Assembly: GCF_000832065.1 (NCBI RefSeq)
Contig: NZ_JXQM01000019.1
Span: 62,001 to 126,000, forward strand
Direction: 5' to 3'
Origin: Nitrosospira sp. NpAV
GTDB taxonomy: Bacteria; Pseudomonadota; Gammaproteobacteria; Burkholderiales; Nitrosomonadaceae
Length of the DNA stretch: 64,000 nt
A program made the position numbers and the translations under genes. This document shows positions 38,966-47,227 of this stretch, piece by piece (positions within the stretch are counted from its first letter, which is position 1; every line of letters starts with the position of its first letter). The notes beneath the pieces are model-generated. The model was not told where the DNA came from and ran no database searches. It was given only the letters and a program-made list of their open reading frames with translations.

Positions 38966-39352
38966 GTTTCGAAGACTCCTTCAGTCCCGGGCAAGTCAGA
39001 AATCCCGAGGAGGTCAGAAAATATCGTTGACGGCAAACAAAGTATCCACCGGTTCGACTTCTTGCGTCTTGCCATGAAACCGACCAGACCAAATCCGGCA
39101 GGCATCAAAACATAGGATGAAGGTTCAGGGATAGGCAAGCAGCCCTCCCTGATTATTGATTTCATAGGTTTTCGTTAGAACAACCCAGCCGGTGCACTAC
39201 CGGCGAATTTAGGTTCGCCATGCCCTCGCCATTGGAATTCATGACGTATGAGGGACGAATTGGCCGAAAGCCGGAGATACGAAACTTAGACCAGTACTCA
39301 AAACTGCGGCCAAAACAACATTGCGGCCTTTGAAAAAACTGGTGATTTTATG
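38962..39352 (-). pseudogene. Internally deleted HAF-repeat/PEP-CTERM gene
   Basis: On the minus strand the upstream part reads ITSFFKGRNVVLAAVLSTGLSFVSPAFGQ, matching the signal peptide of the next gene (ITDCFQVRNFVLAAVLGTGLSLVSPVFGQ), but the ATG has become ATA. A TGA follows, then in another frame SNGEGMANLNSPVVHRLG (compare PNGEGMTDLNSLVSLPTG), and in a third frame the sorting tail PEPSSYVLMPAGFGLVGFMARRKKS. All internal HAF units are missing. It is a dead third copy lying 3' to two intact tandem relatives. Confidence 0.8.
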
Positions 39353-39444
39353 ATGCGCTGTTCCCGCCAGCGATGCCGTTGAAAAAATTCAGTTCACTGC
39401 CAAGGTAAATGACAGATTCGAAATTGTCAAGGCTGAAAAGAGAT

Positions 39445-40650
39445 TTAATCTTTGACAGGAACGCGGAAAATAGCGCCACCATCAGCCTGCTTCGCCGACT
39501 TCTCGCGCCTTGCCATGAACCCGACCAAGCCCAGACCGGCAAGCATCAAGGCATAGGCTGCGGGTTCGGGGATGGGGGCAATGGCGACGATCTGCCCGTG
39601 GTTATTTATTGCCAACGCCTCGGTTAGAACAATTCCGGTTGGCAAACTCACTAGCGAATTGAGGTCCGTCATGCCCTCACCATTGGGGCCGGTGATGAAA
39701 GCATGTTGACTTCCGTCCGCAGTGTCGGAATGTCCAACCACCTGCCCAGCGTCGTTGATGCCCCGAGCGAAACTTTGACTTCCACCCAGCGTATCCAGAT
39801 CGGTCATGCCTACACCATTGAGGCCGGTGATAAAAGCGTGGACGTCGCCTCCGGAGGTGCCAGATTCTCCCACCACCCGTCCGGCAGCGTTAATGCCCCA
39901 GGCGAAACTGAAATCACCGCCCAACGTACCGAGATCGGTCATGCCCACACCATCGGGGCCAGTGATAAAAGCATGATAATGACCACTAGTGGTAGAATTT
40001 CCTGCTACCTGCCCGGCATCATTGACGCCGCCCAGAGCGTCACTCGCATCAGCGGAGCTGGGATTGGTGCTTCCGCCCAGCGTACCGAGGTCAGTCATAT
40101 TTACGCCATTGGGGCCGGTGATAAAAGCATGAGTTGTACCACCTCCGGGCAGGTCGGCGCTGGTCGCGCCCGCCACCTGCCCGGCAGCGTTGATGTCATA
40201 AGCGATACTGAAAGCTAGATCGTCCGTCCCCAGCGTACCAAGATCGGTCATACCCGTGCCATTGGCGCCGGTGATAAAAGCATGCTGATTGCCTATGGAC
40301 GTCCGAGCCGCACCTACTACCTGACCGGCAGCGTTGATGCCATAAGCTGCACTGAAATCACCACCCAGTGTACCAAGGTCGGTTATGCCCACACCGTTGG
40401 GGCCGGTGATAAAAGCATGTCTACTTCCTTCAGCGGTGTCGGAATATCCCACCACCTGCCCAGGATCGTTGATCGCCTGGGCGAAAGTATCAGATCCACC
40501 CAAGGTTCCCAGTTTGATGAGCCCCGCGCCGTTGAGATCCACGATATATGATATGTTTTGGCCGAAAACTGGGGACACCAAACTTAGACCAGTGCCCAAG
40601 ACTGCGGCCAAAACAAAATTGCGTACTTGGAAGCAATCGGTGATTTTCAT
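39445..40650 (-). CDS. HAF-repeat PEP-CTERM protein
   Basis: 401 residues from the ATG at 40650; the frame extends upstream without a better start. A signal peptide ends at SPVFGQ. Six copies of a ~40-45-residue unit follow (HAFITGPNGVGMTDLGTLGG ... INDAGQVVG), the extracellular HAF family. The C-terminus is a sorting tag: PEP in IPEPAAYALML, a hydrophobic helix (LAGLGLVGF) and a basic ARREKS cluster, followed by an unusual 14-residue hydrophilic extension. Proteins of this type are cut by an exosortase (not in this window) and end up in the envelope or biofilm matrix. Confidence 0.92.
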   Translation of the reverse strand: MKITDCFQVRNFVLAAVLGTGLSLVSPVFGQNISYIVDLNGAGLIKLGTLGGSDTFAQAINDPGQVVGYSDTAEGSRHAFITGPNGVGITDLGTLGGDFSAAYGINAAGQVVGAARTSIGNQHAFITGANGTGMTDLGTLGTDDLAFSIAYDINAAGQVAGATSADLPGGGTTHAFITGPNGVNMTDLGTLGGSTNPSSADASDALGGVNDAGQVAGNSTTSGHYHAFITGPDGVGMTDLGTLGGDFSFAWGINAAGRVVGESGTSGGDVHAFITGLNGVGMTDLDTLGGSQSFARGINDAGQVVGHSDTADGSQHAFITGPNGEGMTDLNSLVSLPTGIVLTEALAINNHGQIVAIAPIPEPAAYALMLAGLGLVGFMARREKSAKQADGGAIFRVPVKD

Positions 40651-40786
40651 GACGGGCGCGCTCCTGCAATAGACGCTACCTAAAAAGTTTAGCCATGCTA
40701 TCAAAGTTAGATGATAGATTTGATGTCAAGGCAGAGAAGAGATTTCATTTTTGGCAGGAGCACGGAAAATAAAGTCGCCCGTCATC

Positions 40787-41932
40787 CTATTTCGCTGACT
40801 TCTCGCGCCTTGCCTTGAAGCCGACCAGGCCCAGGCCGGCAAGCATCAAGGCATAGGCTGCGGGTTCGGGAACAACGCCAATAACGATAACCTGTCCCGA
40901 ATTATTAATGGCAAGCGCCTGCGTTAGAACATACCCATCCGGCAGACTCACCAGCGAATTCAAGTCCGTCATGCCCTCGCCATTGGGTCCGGTGATAAAA
41001 GCATGTAGGGAGTGTTTGCTTTCAGCAGTGTCGGAATATCCTACTACCTGCCCGGCATCATTGATGTCAAGAGCGCTACTGTAATCACCACCACCCAGAG
41101 TACCAAGATCTGTTATGCCTACACCGTTGAGGCCGGTAATAAAAGCATGAGGGTTGCCTTCGGTTGGGTAGAAATTCCCCACTACCTGCCCAGTGGCATT
41201 GATGCCTGAAGGTGCGCTGTTGCCTTCACCCAGAGAGCCGAGAATGGTCATGCCCGCGCCATTGGGGCCGGTGATAAAAGCCTGATAGTTTTCTGTCCCG
41301 GTGTTGACAGTTCCCACCACCTGCCCGGCATCGTTGATACTAGAGGCTCCACCCTGATATGCTCCATCTGGAACACCAAGATCGATCATGCCGACGCCAT
41401 TGGGACCGGTGATGAAAGGATGATAATCACCTCCAGCGGTGGCGGAAAATCCGACCACCTGCCCGGCATCGTTGATGTCCTGAGCATTACTGTAATCACC
41501 GCCCAAAGTGCCGAGATCGGTCATGCCTACGCCGTTGGGGCCGGTGATAAAAGCATGTGTAAAAAATGTGGAGCCTATGAGTACGGGGGAATAGCCCACT
41601 ACCTGACCGGCAGCATTGACGCCACGGGCATAACTCTCACCTCCGCCAAGCTCACCGAGATCTGTCATGCCTATACCGTTGGGGCCGGTGATAAAAGCAT
41701 GAACGCGATTTCCCTCCGTCAGGGATTCTCCCACTACCTGACCGGCATCGTTAATGTCGCTTAAGCTAAAGTAAGATCCATCCAGGCTTCCCAGCCGGGT
41801 TAGTTCCCCGCTGTTGGAATCGACGATGTATGATATTTGTTGGCCGAAAGCCAGGGGCATGAAACTTAATCCAGCGCTCAAGGTTGCCGCCAGGACCAAA
41901 TTGCGGATTGGGAAACCATAGGTAACGTTCAT
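40787..41932 (-). CDS. HAF-repeat PEP-CTERM protein, second copy
   Basis: 381 residues; GGGGAG lies upstream of the ATG. A signal peptide ends PLAFGQ, followed by ISYIVDSNSGELTRLGSLDG and six HAF units with more divergence than in the neighbour (HPFITG, QAFITG variants). The tail is VPEPAAYALMLAGLGLVGFKARREKSAK, a standard PEP-CTERM without extension. It shares long stretches with the neighbouring copy, so the pair arose by tandem duplication. A structural or adhesive surface role is inferred from the family. Confidence 0.92.
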   Translation of the reverse strand: MNVTYGFPIRNLVLAATLSAGLSFMPLAFGQQISYIVDSNSGELTRLGSLDGSYFSLSDINDAGQVVGESLTEGNRVHAFITGPNGIGMTDLGELGGGESYARGVNAAGQVVGYSPVLIGSTFFTHAFITGPNGVGMTDLGTLGGDYSNAQDINDAGQVVGFSATAGGDYHPFITGPNGVGMIDLGVPDGAYQGGASSINDAGQVVGTVNTGTENYQAFITGPNGAGMTILGSLGEGNSAPSGINATGQVVGNFYPTEGNPHAFITGLNGVGITDLGTLGGGDYSSALDINDAGQVVGYSDTAESKHSLHAFITGPNGEGMTDLNSLVSLPDGYVLTQALAINNSGQVIVIGVVPEPAAYALMLAGLGLVGFKARREKSAK

Positions 41933-42160
41933 GTTGAAAATTCTCCCCGTAAAGACGCCGTATAGAATCGTTTGGCCGTATTGTCAGGGTAGATTACAAA
42001 TTCGGGTTGTCAAGGAAGAACCAAAGCTTGGAGAAATGGGGTCAGCCTATTGTTCTCCGTCACAACGTTGTTGGGGGCGAGATTTGGAAGAAATCCTATC
42101 GTATCGATCATTCTCCGTGAATTTTATGTGGCGGTTTTCGCAGCCATGCACACCACCCGC

Positions 42161-43798
42161 TTAGAAGGCAATTTGATATTGCAATACAAATTGACCTTTG
42201 CTGGAGGTTCTCAGTATTTCACCGGAGCTGGTAGTGTTGAATACGGGTCTATTCTGATAATCAAAGGTAATTTTGCTGTTGTGTCCTTTTATAAGCCAAT
42301 TGATGCCCACGTTGAAAACATTCATTTGGTTGTCCAGGCGTTCATAATTGGCGCTCATCAGCGAGACATAGGGCATCAGCTGGCCATTATTCGAACCGAG
42401 CAAATCCTTGTCCATGAGATACCCGATCTGGCCGTACCAGACATCTCCCGTGCCGAACATGGGAAAGGCATTGCCCGGGCCGTTGAAACTTCCTCCCGTG
42501 GGACTCGTGCCGCTGGCGGGATTCATTGCGCCATTGTTGCGAATATAACCCGGGCCATAGTCCAGGTTAAAATAGCCAAGATATGCGGAGATAGCCGTTT
42601 CCTTTATCCGGTCGACCGGTGCATCCAGATAGGCAGCGACCGACCAGAAGTTGATGTCGTGAAATCTTAGGTTATCCGGAGTGCCCGTCGAGGTGGCATT
42701 CTTTTGCGTGATGAAACCTGCTTCGAGATTCAATACGCTCTTCTTCCCGAGATAGGTTCCCTGCATAAAGGTATTGGTCATGGGTTCCGTATCCCAGAAA
42801 TTCCAAACAAAGAATCCCTGGTATTGCTTTGTATTGTTATTTGCAAAGGTTGCATTATCTGGAGAGAGAGGAGCGGGGGGCTGACCGGTAGTCGATATGG
42901 AGAAAGGATCGCTTGCAATCACACGGTAATTTAATTTTCCCACTTGCCCCCTTAAATAGAGGCTCAGTTTTCGGCTGAACAGGTCAGTCTGGTCTACCGT
43001 GGCCTGGGCAAAAATAGGAAGATCCATTGTCATGCTTGTCGCAGCGCTCGGATTGCTAAACCGGGAAAGCCCGTTGGCGATGGTAAGCCCGCCCCCTAGA
43101 ATGGCTTGGTGACCTTCTGTCAGCCGCAATTCACCAAAAGCGTCATGAAAGTAGGCTGAGATATGTCTATTGCCATTCATTTGAGACAGGAAGTTGAAAT
43201 TATTCATGCCGTACTGGGTATAAAAATATACACGATCGGTAAGCTGGCCCTGCAAGACGAAGCGGGTCCGGCGAAGCCCGATATCGGTGGTATCGTCCAC
43301 CGGTTTGTCGAGCACCAATGATCCGGGATTATTTTGTTCATACCGAAGCCATGTTTGATTTAACAGCCCGAACTTGATGTATTGGCTCCCATCCTCGTTC
43401 AAATTGAATTTAAAAGGATCCCTCTCCTTCCAGTTTGCATAAGCAAATCCCTTTGGAGATTCGTCGGTTTTTTGATTGCCTGGTGTCGATACCGTCGTCT
43501 GCTTGCTTTCCCGGCTTTGCTTGAGTGCGGCACCGCTGTCTGTCGCAGAGGTTACGCCTGAAGCCGCAGGGGGCGCCTGTTGCACGGGAACATCGGCGAT
43601 CTTCTGAAAAGATCCCATGCGAACCCTGCCTGTGCCCGGTTCCGAATAAATTTGCTTGGTCTGGGTATCGACATATAAATCGATGGCTGCCTCTTGAAGG
43701 GATCCGACGGCAGGATTTGCGGGCTCCCTGCTATGCGCAGGGTGAGGGGATAGGATGATGAAGAGAAGAAACGAAACCAGCGGAAGATTTAATTTCAT
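42161..43798 (-). CDS. Outer-membrane porin-like beta-barrel
   Basis: 545 residues from the second ATG (MKLNLPLVSFLLFII), which begins a clean signal peptide ending AHS. A ~110-residue linker rich in Q, S and P precedes a barrel with alternating hydrophobic strands and aromatic girdles (FGLLNQTWLRYEQNN, GLRRTRFVLQGQLTDRVYFYTQYGMNNFNF, YGQIGYLMDKDLL) and a terminal phenylalanine (FVLQYQIAF), the outer-membrane insertion signal. It resembles phosphate-selective porin O/P-like proteins; substrate unknown. An inverted repeat lies just upstream. Confidence 0.85.
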   Translation of the reverse strand: MKLNLPLVSFLLFIILSPHPAHSREPANPAVGSLQEAAIDLYVDTQTKQIYSEPGTGRVRMGSFQKIADVPVQQAPPAASGVTSATDSGAALKQSRESKQTTVSTPGNQKTDESPKGFAYANWKERDPFKFNLNEDGSQYIKFGLLNQTWLRYEQNNPGSLVLDKPVDDTTDIGLRRTRFVLQGQLTDRVYFYTQYGMNNFNFLSQMNGNRHISAYFHDAFGELRLTEGHQAILGGGLTIANGLSRFSNPSAATSMTMDLPIFAQATVDQTDLFSRKLSLYLRGQVGKLNYRVIASDPFSISTTGQPPAPLSPDNATFANNNTKQYQGFFVWNFWDTEPMTNTFMQGTYLGKKSVLNLEAGFITQKNATSTGTPDNLRFHDINFWSVAAYLDAPVDRIKETAISAYLGYFNLDYGPGYIRNNGAMNPASGTSPTGGSFNGPGNAFPMFGTGDVWYGQIGYLMDKDLLGSNNGQLMPYVSLMSANYERLDNQMNVFNVGINWLIKGHNSKITFDYQNRPVFNTTSSGEILRTSSKGQFVLQYQIAF

Positions 43799-43828
43799 GA
43801 AACGGCCTTTGAAAAAAGAGAGAGCAGT

Positions 43829-43860
43829 AATATCCATATGGTATAATGCATGTGGATATT
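43829..43860. promoter_or_regulatory. Inverted repeat AATATCCA/TGGATATT upstream of porin
   Basis: Arms at 43829-43836 and 43853-43860 are perfect 8-mers separated by 16 A+T-rich bases. They lie 31-62 bases upstream of the porin ATG, a normal place for an operator overlapping the promoter. No regulator gene is adjacent. Confidence 0.4.
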
Positions 43861-44225
43861 ATGCGCGTACTATCCCCGATAGTTAAACAATAAAAATTCA
43901 TTTGTTTATCTTTTTTCAAGGTAACCATGGCAAGCCAATTAATTATTTAATTATTTGATTATCAATGATATTTCTGATAGTTACAGGCGAGCGAATTTTA
44001 TCAAGAATGGATATTCTGTCGTCTATCCATTACATGACATATAAGTATAATATAAGGCTGATCGCCAGGACGTCTCGCCAGCGGATGGATCTGGCACGGC
44101 TTCACGGAATGCGCCCGGGGCAATGGGCAGTTGAAACGTAAAATGTAATTTTTGATTGTTAATCCATAAAAGGCCTCCTTACACCGAAACAAGTGGTTAA
44201 AACAGCATGCGGGTTTACCGGGCCA
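43861..44225. other. A+T-rich spacer upstream of porin
   Basis: 365 bp, strongly A+T-rich between 43870 and 44060, with no supported gene. It probably holds the porin promoter and the end of the upstream transcript. Confidence 0.4.
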
Positions 44226-44510
44226 TCATGGCGCTAGGTCGCGCAGGTATGTCCAGGGATAAATCCCGCGATCATGCCCGTCATTGAAAATAAACTGCAC
44301 GCCATACATTCCGGCGGGATGAATTCCACTGATGCGCAACTGGGGTGATACCACGTCAGTCGCCTTTCCTTGCAAGCGATATGATTTGCAGTGCGCACAC
44401 TGACACCGGGTACGTAAAAAAGCATGAGTGAAAAGTTGCCGTTTGCCGTCATTCCACAGAATCTCCAGCGTGCCATTTGGAATATTGCTGGAAATGGTTT
44501 TGACCTGCAT
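44226..44510 (-). CDS. DUF971 protein
   Basis: 94 residues. The pattern LEILWNDGKRQLFTHAFLRTRCQCAHC ... PAGMYGVQFIFNDGHDRGIYPWTYLRDL is the DUF971/gamma-butyrobetaine hydroxylase N-terminal-like fold, with a CxCxxC-type cysteine set that can bind metal. The family occurs alone or fused to Mrp/ApbC iron-sulfur carriers. The ATG overlaps the TGA of the HEAT-repeat gene (TGATG), so it belongs to the same operon. A role in iron-sulfur supply to the cluster's ferredoxin and flavoprotein is a guess. Confidence 0.85.
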   Translation of the reverse strand: MQVKTISSNIPNGTLEILWNDGKRQLFTHAFLRTRCQCAHCKSYRLQGKATDVVSPQLRISGIHPAGMYGVQFIFNDGHDRGIYPWTYLRDLAP

Positions 44511-45511
44511 CACAAATTCGTCCTTGATCTTTCACGTGCATGCCTTGCTGCTTCGCGATCGGTTGCCCGGATTTGGGCAATGGAAAGGCGGACGGATTTG
44601 CGTACTTCCGGATCCGGGTCGGTTTCAATTTGCTCAAGCGCAGGCAGGGCACCCGCAAAGCCTATCTCCCCCAGCGCCAGGGCTGCCTCCTTGCGCAAAT
44701 TGCTGATCGGGTGGTTTAGTGTTTCGATCAACGCAGGCACTGACCGAGGATCCCCAAGGCGGCCCAGCGCACGCGCTGCACATAACCGGACTTGCCAATA
44801 GTTGTCGCTTAAAGCGCCAATCAATTGTTCGACAGCATCCTTCAATCGAAGCTTGCCAATGGTTGCTGCTGCTTCTTCGCGCACTTGCCATGCCGAATCG
44901 GATAAGCCGCTCAGTAATGCTGGCAATGCTGCATCCCCGGATGCAAACCCTATGGCGCCTATGGCGGCTCGCCGTACTTCGGCTTCAGTATCGTTCGCAG
45001 CGAGGGCTGCTAAAGCGGGCAATGCCTGCGGCTGTTTCAGATAACCCAGCACCGCCACCGCCTCTCGCCTGACTGTCGCATCTTCATCAATCAGCCCAGT
45101 CAACGCAGGCTCGAAACTATTCATAACTCGTAGTTCGCGCAGTGCGCGAAATAGTGCGGCACGTACGGATGCCTCCGGGTTTGCGAGATGGGGAAATATG
45201 AACTGTGCCGATTCCTGGTTTTTAAGGTCATGCAGGCTACGGGCTGCGGCTTGCCTGACGGAAGGATCGGGGTCATCCAGAACGGCGATCAACGCGGCAA
45301 CACTCATACTATTTTCAAACGCCTCAAGCGCCTTGGCCGCCTCGGCACGGACCGCAGCCACGGGGTCCTGTAAACTGGCGACGATAAAAGGGACGTGGTC
45401 ATCGCCTTCAAAGTCGGCAATGTCCAGCAATGCAATGCGGCGCACCTCGCTATCGGCTGCGTTTAGCCGCATCTGAATATCCTGTAGTTCCGGGTTGTCC
45501 TGGGGATTCAT
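44510..45511 (-). CDS. HEAT-repeat protein
   Basis: 333 residues from the ATG preceded by GAGAGGAT. Almost the entire length consists of ~31-residue HEAT/PBS-lyase units (DPDPSVRQAAARSLHDL, DEDATVRREAVAVLGYL, DTEAEVRRAAIGAIGFA, SDSAWQVREEAAATIGKL, SDNYWQVRLCAARALGRLGDP, NHPISNLRKEAALALGEIG, ETDPDPEVRKSVRLSIAQI), about nine in all. Such solenoids act as scaffolds or, in PBS lyases, help attach bilins. Position between the ABC genes and the DUF971 gene suggests a cluster-specific assembly factor. Confidence 0.9.
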   Translation of the reverse strand: MNPQDNPELQDIQMRLNAADSEVRRIALLDIADFEGDDHVPFIVASLQDPVAAVRAEAAKALEAFENSMSVAALIAVLDDPDPSVRQAAARSLHDLKNQESAQFIFPHLANPEASVRAALFRALRELRVMNSFEPALTGLIDEDATVRREAVAVLGYLKQPQALPALAALAANDTEAEVRRAAIGAIGFASGDAALPALLSGLSDSAWQVREEAAATIGKLRLKDAVEQLIGALSDNYWQVRLCAARALGRLGDPRSVPALIETLNHPISNLRKEAALALGEIGFAGALPALEQIETDPDPEVRKSVRLSIAQIRATDREAARHARERSRTNL

Positions 45512-45542
45512 ATCCTCTCGCATGAAAATAGGGGTACGGGTA

Positions 45543-46382
45543 TCAGGAGATCACTCCAAGGGGAGTAAGGCGTTGCAACGGAAAGTCGGCACTTTGCGTA
45601 TGCAACAATTCGAGGCAATGACGCTTGAGTTGGATGAAACGATCCGACGTCAGCAATTCGGGCTTGCGCGGGCGCACAAATTCAAGAACGGTTTGCTCGA
45701 TGATCCGGCCGGGACGAGGGCTCATTATCAGAATCCGGTCGGCCAGGAACAGCGCCTCGTCAATGTCATGCGTGATGAACACAATAGTGGTCTTGATGCT
45801 TTCCCATACATCCAGCAACAGCTGTTGCATCATCATGCGCGTTTGCGCATCCAGCGCACCGAAAGGTTCATCCATCAACATTACCTTCGGATGATTAATC
45901 AGTACACGCGCGATCTCCACCCGCTGCTGCATTCCACCTGACAGCTGGAAAGGATAGTGTTGCTCGAAGCCTGCAAGCCCCACGAGTTCCAATAGCTCAC
46001 CTGCGCGTTTATGGCGTTCGGCACGCAATATCCCCTTCATTTTGAGACCGAAAGCAACATTGTCCATGACGGTTTTCCACGGAAACAACGTGTGTTGCTG
46101 AAAAACCAAACCGCGTTCCGGATGCGGGCCATTGAGCGGCAGCGAATCAACGTGAATACTGCCGTCACTAGGCTGCAAATGGCCGGCGAGCGCGCCTAGC
46201 AGCGTCGATTTGCCGCAACCGGAAGGGCCAAGCAGGCAAACAAACTCCCCGGGCTTGATTGAAACCGACACGTTTTGTACCGCCTCAAACGCCTGGTCGC
46301 CAGAGCCCAGCTGGATATAGAGGTTTTTAATTTCTATATGGCCTTGTATGCCTGGAGAGGCATGATTTGCGACCGGGCTCAT
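45543..46382 (-). CDS. ABC transporter ATPase (nitrate/sulfonate/taurine type)
   Basis: 279 residues. Walker A LLGPSGCGKSTLLGALAG, signature LSGGMQQRVEIARVL, Walker B VMLMDEPFGALDAQT and the switch histidine in VFITHDIDEALFLADR are intact. The FAVQNVSVSIKPGEFVCL start and the PGRI.... tail are those of TauB/SsuB/NrtD-type importers. The start overlaps the permease stop by four bases. It energises uptake of an unknown small anion. Confidence 0.95.
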   Translation of the reverse strand: MSPVANHASPGIQGHIEIKNLYIQLGSGDQAFEAVQNVSVSIKPGEFVCLLGPSGCGKSTLLGALAGHLQPSDGSIHVDSLPLNGPHPERGLVFQQHTLFPWKTVMDNVAFGLKMKGILRAERHKRAGELLELVGLAGFEQHYPFQLSGGMQQRVEIARVLINHPKVMLMDEPFGALDAQTRMMMQQLLLDVWESIKTTIVFITHDIDEALFLADRILIMSPRPGRIIEQTVLEFVRPRKPELLTSDRFIQLKRHCLELLHTQSADFPLQRLTPLGVIS

Positions 46383-47215
46383 GATTTCCTTATTTCGGAG
46401 GCGTGCCAGGGCATCAACCTATTTCCCAGTTTCTTGACCAATACGCTGCTGCCCATGCCCAGCAAACCGATCAGCAACATGCCAACCACTATATCTGCAT
46501 AATTTTGGATCGTATAAGAAGCCCAGGTGTAGTAACCAATACCGAACTGGCCCGCTATCATTTCCGCCGTTACGAGACAAAACCACGCCGTTCCCATGCC
46601 GATGGATAATCCGGTAAAAATGCTGGGTGCCGCCGCGGGCAGAATCACCTCGGTAAATACCGCGCGCCGGCCACTTCCAAGACTGCGGGCGGATGCAATC
46701 AGTCTTGCATCGACCGCTTCAACGCCATGGATAGTACTGAGCAGAATGGGAAACAGTGCGCCGGTAAAAGTGATGAATATCATCGACAATTCGGAAGACG
46801 GAAACATGAGAATCGATAGCGGAATCCAGGCGACTGCAGGGATCGGTCTTAGCATTTCCAGAGGCGGAAGCAAAGTATCTTCTGCAAAACGTGAACGGCC
46901 GATCATTAATCCTAGTCCGATGCCAATGACCGCGGCCCCCAGAAAACCGCTAAAAACGCGTGACATGCTGGCCGTCAGGTGGGATAGCATTTTCTGGGAT
47001 TCAAGCAGCTCCCGGGCAGCCGCCAATACTTCCGCGGGTGAGGGTACATTCTGAAAAGTTATTACCCCCAGATCCATATGTCTGGTGGAGGCCAGATGCC
47101 ATAACAGAACGCAAATAGCAATCGATGACACGCGCCGCAGCCTACGGCCAGCTTCGCGCCGGTTGAGATCTATTCTTTCAGCAGGGATGGAGTCAGCTTC
47201 CGTGATGCTACCCAT
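46379..47215 (-). CDS. ABC transporter permease (TauC/SsuC type)
   Basis: 278 residues with six predicted membrane helices. The cytoplasmic coupling loop is near GVEAVDARLIASARSLGSGRRAVFTEVILPAAAPSIFTGLSIGMG, the EAA motif of binding-protein-dependent permeases. AAGGAGCGCACTC precedes the ATG. It lies between the ATPase and the binding-protein genes. Confidence 0.94.
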   Translation of the reverse strand: MGSITEADSIPAERIDLNRREAGRRLRRVSSIAICVLLWHLASTRHMDLGVITFQNVPSPAEVLAAARELLESQKMLSHLTASMSRVFSGFLGAAVIGIGLGLMIGRSRFAEDTLLPPLEMLRPIPAVAWIPLSILMFPSSELSMIFITFTGALFPILLSTIHGVEAVDARLIASARSLGSGRRAVFTEVILPAAAPSIFTGLSIGMGTAWFCLVTAEMIAGQFGIGYYTWASYTIQNYADIVVGMLLIGLLGMGSSVLVKKLGNRLMPWHASEIRKS

Positions 47216-47227
47216 GAGTGCGCTCCT

